Translations under genes and position numbers: made by a program | Assembly: GCF_000284035.1 (NCBI RefSeq) | Contig: NC_016887.1 | Span: forward strand, 4,588,001-4,652,000 | DNA length: 64,000 bases | Direction: 5' to 3' | Origin: Nocardia cyriacigeorgica GUH-2 | GTDB lineage: Bacteria; Actinomycetota; Actinomycetes; Mycobacteriales; Mycobacteriaceae | Shown: positions 61,619 to 64,000 of the stretch, one piece after another | Layout of the letters: every line of letters begins with the position of its first letter | Numbering within the stretch: the first letter of the stretch is position 1 | The notes under the pieces: generated by a model | The model's database searches: none | What the model was told of the DNA's origin: nothing | The model's input: only the letters and a program-made list of their open reading frames with translations

Positions 61619-63244
61619 GTGAACCTGGCGCATACGCTGGAGGCCGTCAAAGCGCTGGGGGTGTTGCGCTCGCGTGGGGTCAGCGATCCCAAAGCGCCGC
61701 TGGAAACCCTGAAGACCATGAAGGAGACGCGGGTCTACGGCCCGCACGCCGCGCTGGTCCGGCATTCGGCCCGGATCGCTCCCGACCAGGTCGCACTGGC
61801 CGACGAACGCGGTGAACTCACCTACCGCGAACTCGACGAGCAGTCCACCGCCGTCGCGCGCGGCCTGAAGGCCGCAGGCCTGACCGAGGGCATGGTCGTC
61901 GGCGTCCTGGCCCGCGATCACCGCGGCCTGATCCTGGCCGAGGTGGCCGCCGCCAAGCTCGGCATGCGGATCGCGCTGATGAACACCGGCTTCGCCAAGC
62001 CGCAGTTCGCCGAGGTGTGCGCCCGCGAGAAGGTCAAGGCGGTGCTGCACGACAGCGAGTTCCTCGGCCTGCTCGACGCCCTGCCCGCGGATATGCCGCG
62101 CTTCCTGACCTGGGTCGATGAGGGTGCCGCAGTGCCCGAGGGCGCCACCACCTTCGATGATCTGATCGCGGCGAACTCCACCGAGCCGCTGCCCGCCCCC
62201 AGCAAGCCGGGCGGCTTCATCATCCTGACCAGCGGCACCACCGGCCTGCCCAAGGGCGCCCCGCGCACCAAGGTGACGCCGATGGCCACCGCGCAGTTCG
62301 TGGACCGGGTGCCGTTCCCGCGCCGCGGCACCATGGTGATCGTCTCGCCGCTGTTCCACAGCACCGGGCTCAGCACCTGGCTGGTCGGCACCGTGCTCAC
62401 CAACAAGATCGTGATGCGGCGCCGCTTCGACGCCGAGGCCACGCTGAAGATGATCTCCGATCACAAGGCCGAGATGCTGGTCGCGGTGCCGACCATGCTG
62501 CACCGGATGACCGAGCTGCCCGCCGAGGTGCGGGCCAAGTACGACCTGTCCTCGCTGAAGGTGATCCTGCTGGCAGGCTCGGCGCTGGCACCGGAGTTGT
62601 GCACCCGGGCCACCGAGGTGTTCGGGCCGGTGCTCTACAACCTCTACGGCTCCACCGAGGTCGCCATCGCCTCCATCGCCACCCCCGAAGAACTGGCGAA
62701 GGCGCCCGGCACGGTCGGCCGCCCGCCGATCACCTGCGATGTGCGGCTCTACGACGACAACGATCAGCTGGTGAAGGACAAGAACGTCACCGCGCGCATC
62801 TTCGTGCGCAGCGGCGCGCCGTTCGAGGGCTACACCGACGGCAGGCACAAGCAGATCATCGACGGCTACATGTCCAGCGGCGACGTGGGCCACTTCAACG
62901 ATGAGGGCCTGCTGATGGTCGACGGACGCGATGACGACATGATCGTCTCCGGCGGCGAGAACGTCTTCCCGCAGGAGGTCGAGCAGCTGCTGCTCGAACG
63001 CGAGGACGTCTTCGACGCCGCCGTGGTCGGCGTCGACGATGTGGAGTTCGGGAAGCGCCTGCGCGCCTTCGTCGTCCCCGAGCCGGGCCACACCCCCGAC
63101 GCCGAACAGATCAAGACCTTCGTCAAGGAGAACCTGGCCCGGTACAAGGTGCCGCGCGAGGTGATCTTCCTCGACGATCTGCCGCGTAACCCGACCGGCA
63201 AGCTGCTGCGCCGGGTGCTGGTGGATTACCAGGTCGAACAGTAA
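61619..63244 (+). CDS. Acyl-CoA synthetase (FadD family)
   Basis: 541 residues from a GTG at 61619 (VNLAHTLEAVKALG) with GGAGGT seven bases upstream. AMP-binding motifs: ILTSGTTGLPKGAPR (P-loop), YNLYGSTEVA (A5), MSSGDVGHFNDEGLLMVDGRDDDMI (hinge, A7-A8) and the catalytic Lys in PRNPTGKLLRRVLV. It activates fatty acids to acyl-CoA through acyl-adenylate. The catalytic lysine is the usual target of acetylation, which the sirtuin at 16147 could remove. A terminator follows and a paralogue lies downstream. Confidence 0.93.
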   Translation: MNLAHTLEAVKALGVLRSRGVSDPKAPLETLKTMKETRVYGPHAALVRHSARIAPDQVALADERGELTYRELDEQSTAVARGLKAAGLTEGMVVGVLARDHRGLILAEVAAAKLGMRIALMNTGFAKPQFAEVCAREKVKAVLHDSEFLGLLDALPADMPRFLTWVDEGAAVPEGATTFDDLIAANSTEPLPAPSKPGGFIILTSGTTGLPKGAPRTKVTPMATAQFVDRVPFPRRGTMVIVSPLFHSTGLSTWLVGTVLTNKIVMRRRFDAEATLKMISDHKAEMLVAVPTMLHRMTELPAEVRAKYDLSSLKVILLAGSALAPELCTRATEVFGPVLYNLYGSTEVAIASIATPEELAKAPGTVGRPPITCDVRLYDDNDQLVKDKNVTARIFVRSGAPFEGYTDGRHKQIIDGYMSSGDVGHFNDEGLLMVDGRDDDMIVSGGENVFPQEVEQLLLEREDVFDAAVVGVDDVEFGKRLRAFVVPEPGHTPDAEQIKTFVKENLARYKVPREVIFLDDLPRNPTGKLLRRVLVDYQVEQ

Positions 63245-63254
63245 TTCACGGCTG

Positions 63255-63292
63255 CGATGCCGGGGTCGAGATGGACATCGACCCCGGCATCG
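63255..63292 (+). terminator. Terminator between the two acyl-CoA synthetase genes
   Basis: CGATGCCGGGGTCGA (63255-63269) pairs perfectly with 63278-63292 around an eight-base loop. No T run. Confidence 0.65.
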
Positions 63293-63421
63293 GCGTTCGG
63301 TGAGACGAGCAACACAACTCGCGAGTAATGCTTGCTATTGTTAGCACCAGCACTGGATCCCGAGGTTGCGATCCACCCCACCCCGGTCACGGTGGCTGGA
63401 TCGCGGAAGGTTGCTTGCCGC

Positions 63422-64000
63422 ATGTCTCTGTCGACCCCTGCCCCCGTCCGCAAGGCGCGTGACCTCGCCCTGGGCGTGAATGTCATGGTCAAGCGCGGGT
63501 TGTTCAACCCGCTGCGCCTCGATCACGGGGCCCGCTCGTTCATCAACATGCGCAGGTTCGGCCCGTTCGCCGGCGTCGTCATGCATGCCGCGCAGACCCG
63601 GCCGAATGCCGCGGCGATCGTCGACGAACACGGCGAACTCACCTTCGGCCAGCTCGATGAACTGTCCAACGCCTTCGCTCGCGGGCTCGCGACCAAGGGC
63701 ATCGGCCAGGGCGACGTGGTCGCGGTACTGGCACGCGACCACCGCGGCATGGTGCTGAGCCTGCTGGCCACCGGCAAGCTCGGTGTGCGCGCGGTCCTGA
63801 TGAACACCGGATTCGCCAAACCGCAGTTCGCCGACGTCGCCGAGCGCGAAAAGATCAAGGCGGTACTGCACGACAGCGAGTTCTTCGACCTGATGAGCGC
63901 CATCCCGGCCGATATCCCCCGCGTGCTCACCTGGGTGGACGAGAAGGACGGCGCCGATCCTTCGATCCCCACCATCGAGTCGCTGTCGGCGGGCCGCTCC
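63422..64000 (+). CDS. Acyl-CoA synthetase (FadD family), second copy, cut by window end
   Basis: 193 residues visible from an ATG at 63422; the frame is open at the window edge. The N-terminus (VRKARDLALGVNVMVKRGLF, NPLRLDHGARSFINMRRFGP) is basic. From DEHGELTFGQLDELSNAFAR on, it follows the preceding gene closely, including VLMNTGFAKPQFADVAEREK and KAVLHDSEFFDLM, so the two are tandem paralogues. The P-loop and catalytic Lys lie beyond the window. It has its own promoter region, separated by a terminator. Confidence 0.9.
   Translation, partial: MSLSTPAPVRKARDLALGVNVMVKRGLFNPLRLDHGARSFINMRRFGPFAGVVMHAAQTRPNAAAIVDEHGELTFGQLDELSNAFARGLATKGIGQGDVVAVLARDHRGMVLSLLATGKLGVRAVLMNTGFAKPQFADVAEREKIKAVLHDSEFFDLMSAIPADIPRVLTWVDEKDGADPSIPTIESLSAGRS

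Noticed and set aside
61463..63091. A 542-codon open frame opposite the acyl-CoA synthetase gene
   Set aside because: Composition is His/Gly/Val/Gln-rich as expected for an antisense shadow; all AMP-binding motifs are on the + strand.

Overview
The window is high-GC chromosomal DNA of a Nocardia-like actinomycete (order Mycobacteriales). The main support is as follows: the tmRNA encodes the peptide ADSHQREYALAA, close to the mycobacterial tag; the order prfB - MscS-like gene - small proline-rich membrane gene - ftsE - ftsX matches mycobacteria; an adjacent pair of acyl-CoA dehydrogenases resembles fadE24/fadE23; and GTG starts and leaderless-looking genes are common. All family assignments come from reading motifs, without database searches.

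Layout. 1-4363: the 5' end of an MFS gene, then an alpha/beta-hydrolase with a divergent TetR gene flanked by mobile-element debris (a frameshifted integrase tail and an IS3-type transposase tail), ending at tRNA-Ala(GGC). 4462-9161: a minus-strand run of two fluoride-channel genes (crcB) joined by a 24-codon ORF, then pgm, an MFS gene and a DsbA-like thioredoxin-fold protein. 9369-16890: a secreted lipase, a DHA2 exporter with a divergent TetR gene and paired operators, a sugar-lactone oxidase, a free-standing threonyl-tRNA-editing-like protein, an AraC regulator and a sirtuin. 16983-21128: the most striking block, an envelope-stress locus with an ECF-type sigma factor, a zinc-finger protein fused to an Asp23-like domain, three more Asp23-family genes, membrane partners and an AmaP-like anchor. 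Two copies of a 35-bp promoter-like block precede the sigma gene and the central asp23 gene. 21181-27253: a PucR regulator, a second lipase-family protein, small membrane or exported proteins, and DUF899, DUF5995 and DUF2231 proteins.

27679-34511: ssrA and smpB (tmRNA trans-translation), a DHA2 exporter with a MarR regulator, a Tat-exported phosphatase and RecQ. 34778-38575: an NHL-like exported protein, a GNAT, hisN, an FMN reductase and a broken regulator that has lost its DNA-binding domain. 38626-42474: prfB, the MscS-like gene, a small membrane gene and ftsEX (translation termination and cell division). 42712-45372: the acyl-CoA dehydrogenase pair behind two perfect operator palindromes. 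45507-49576: an Rpn-type nuclease with an in-frame 12-bp tandem repeat, several unknown genes, and MerR and MarR regulators. 49662-55473: a third DHA2 exporter, an imine-reductase-like enzyme, an Lrp/azlCD module, a thioesterase, a thioredoxin and a YjbR protein. 55763-59088: an unusual glutaminase - DHA2 exporter - O-methyltransferase operon. 59129-64000: small and secreted proteins, a CHAP-domain protein without a signal peptide, and two tandem paralogous acyl-CoA synthetases, the second cut by the window end.

Four DHA2-type exporters occur in 64 kb. Three sit beside their own regulator and a recognisable operator, and the fourth lies inside the glutaminase operon.
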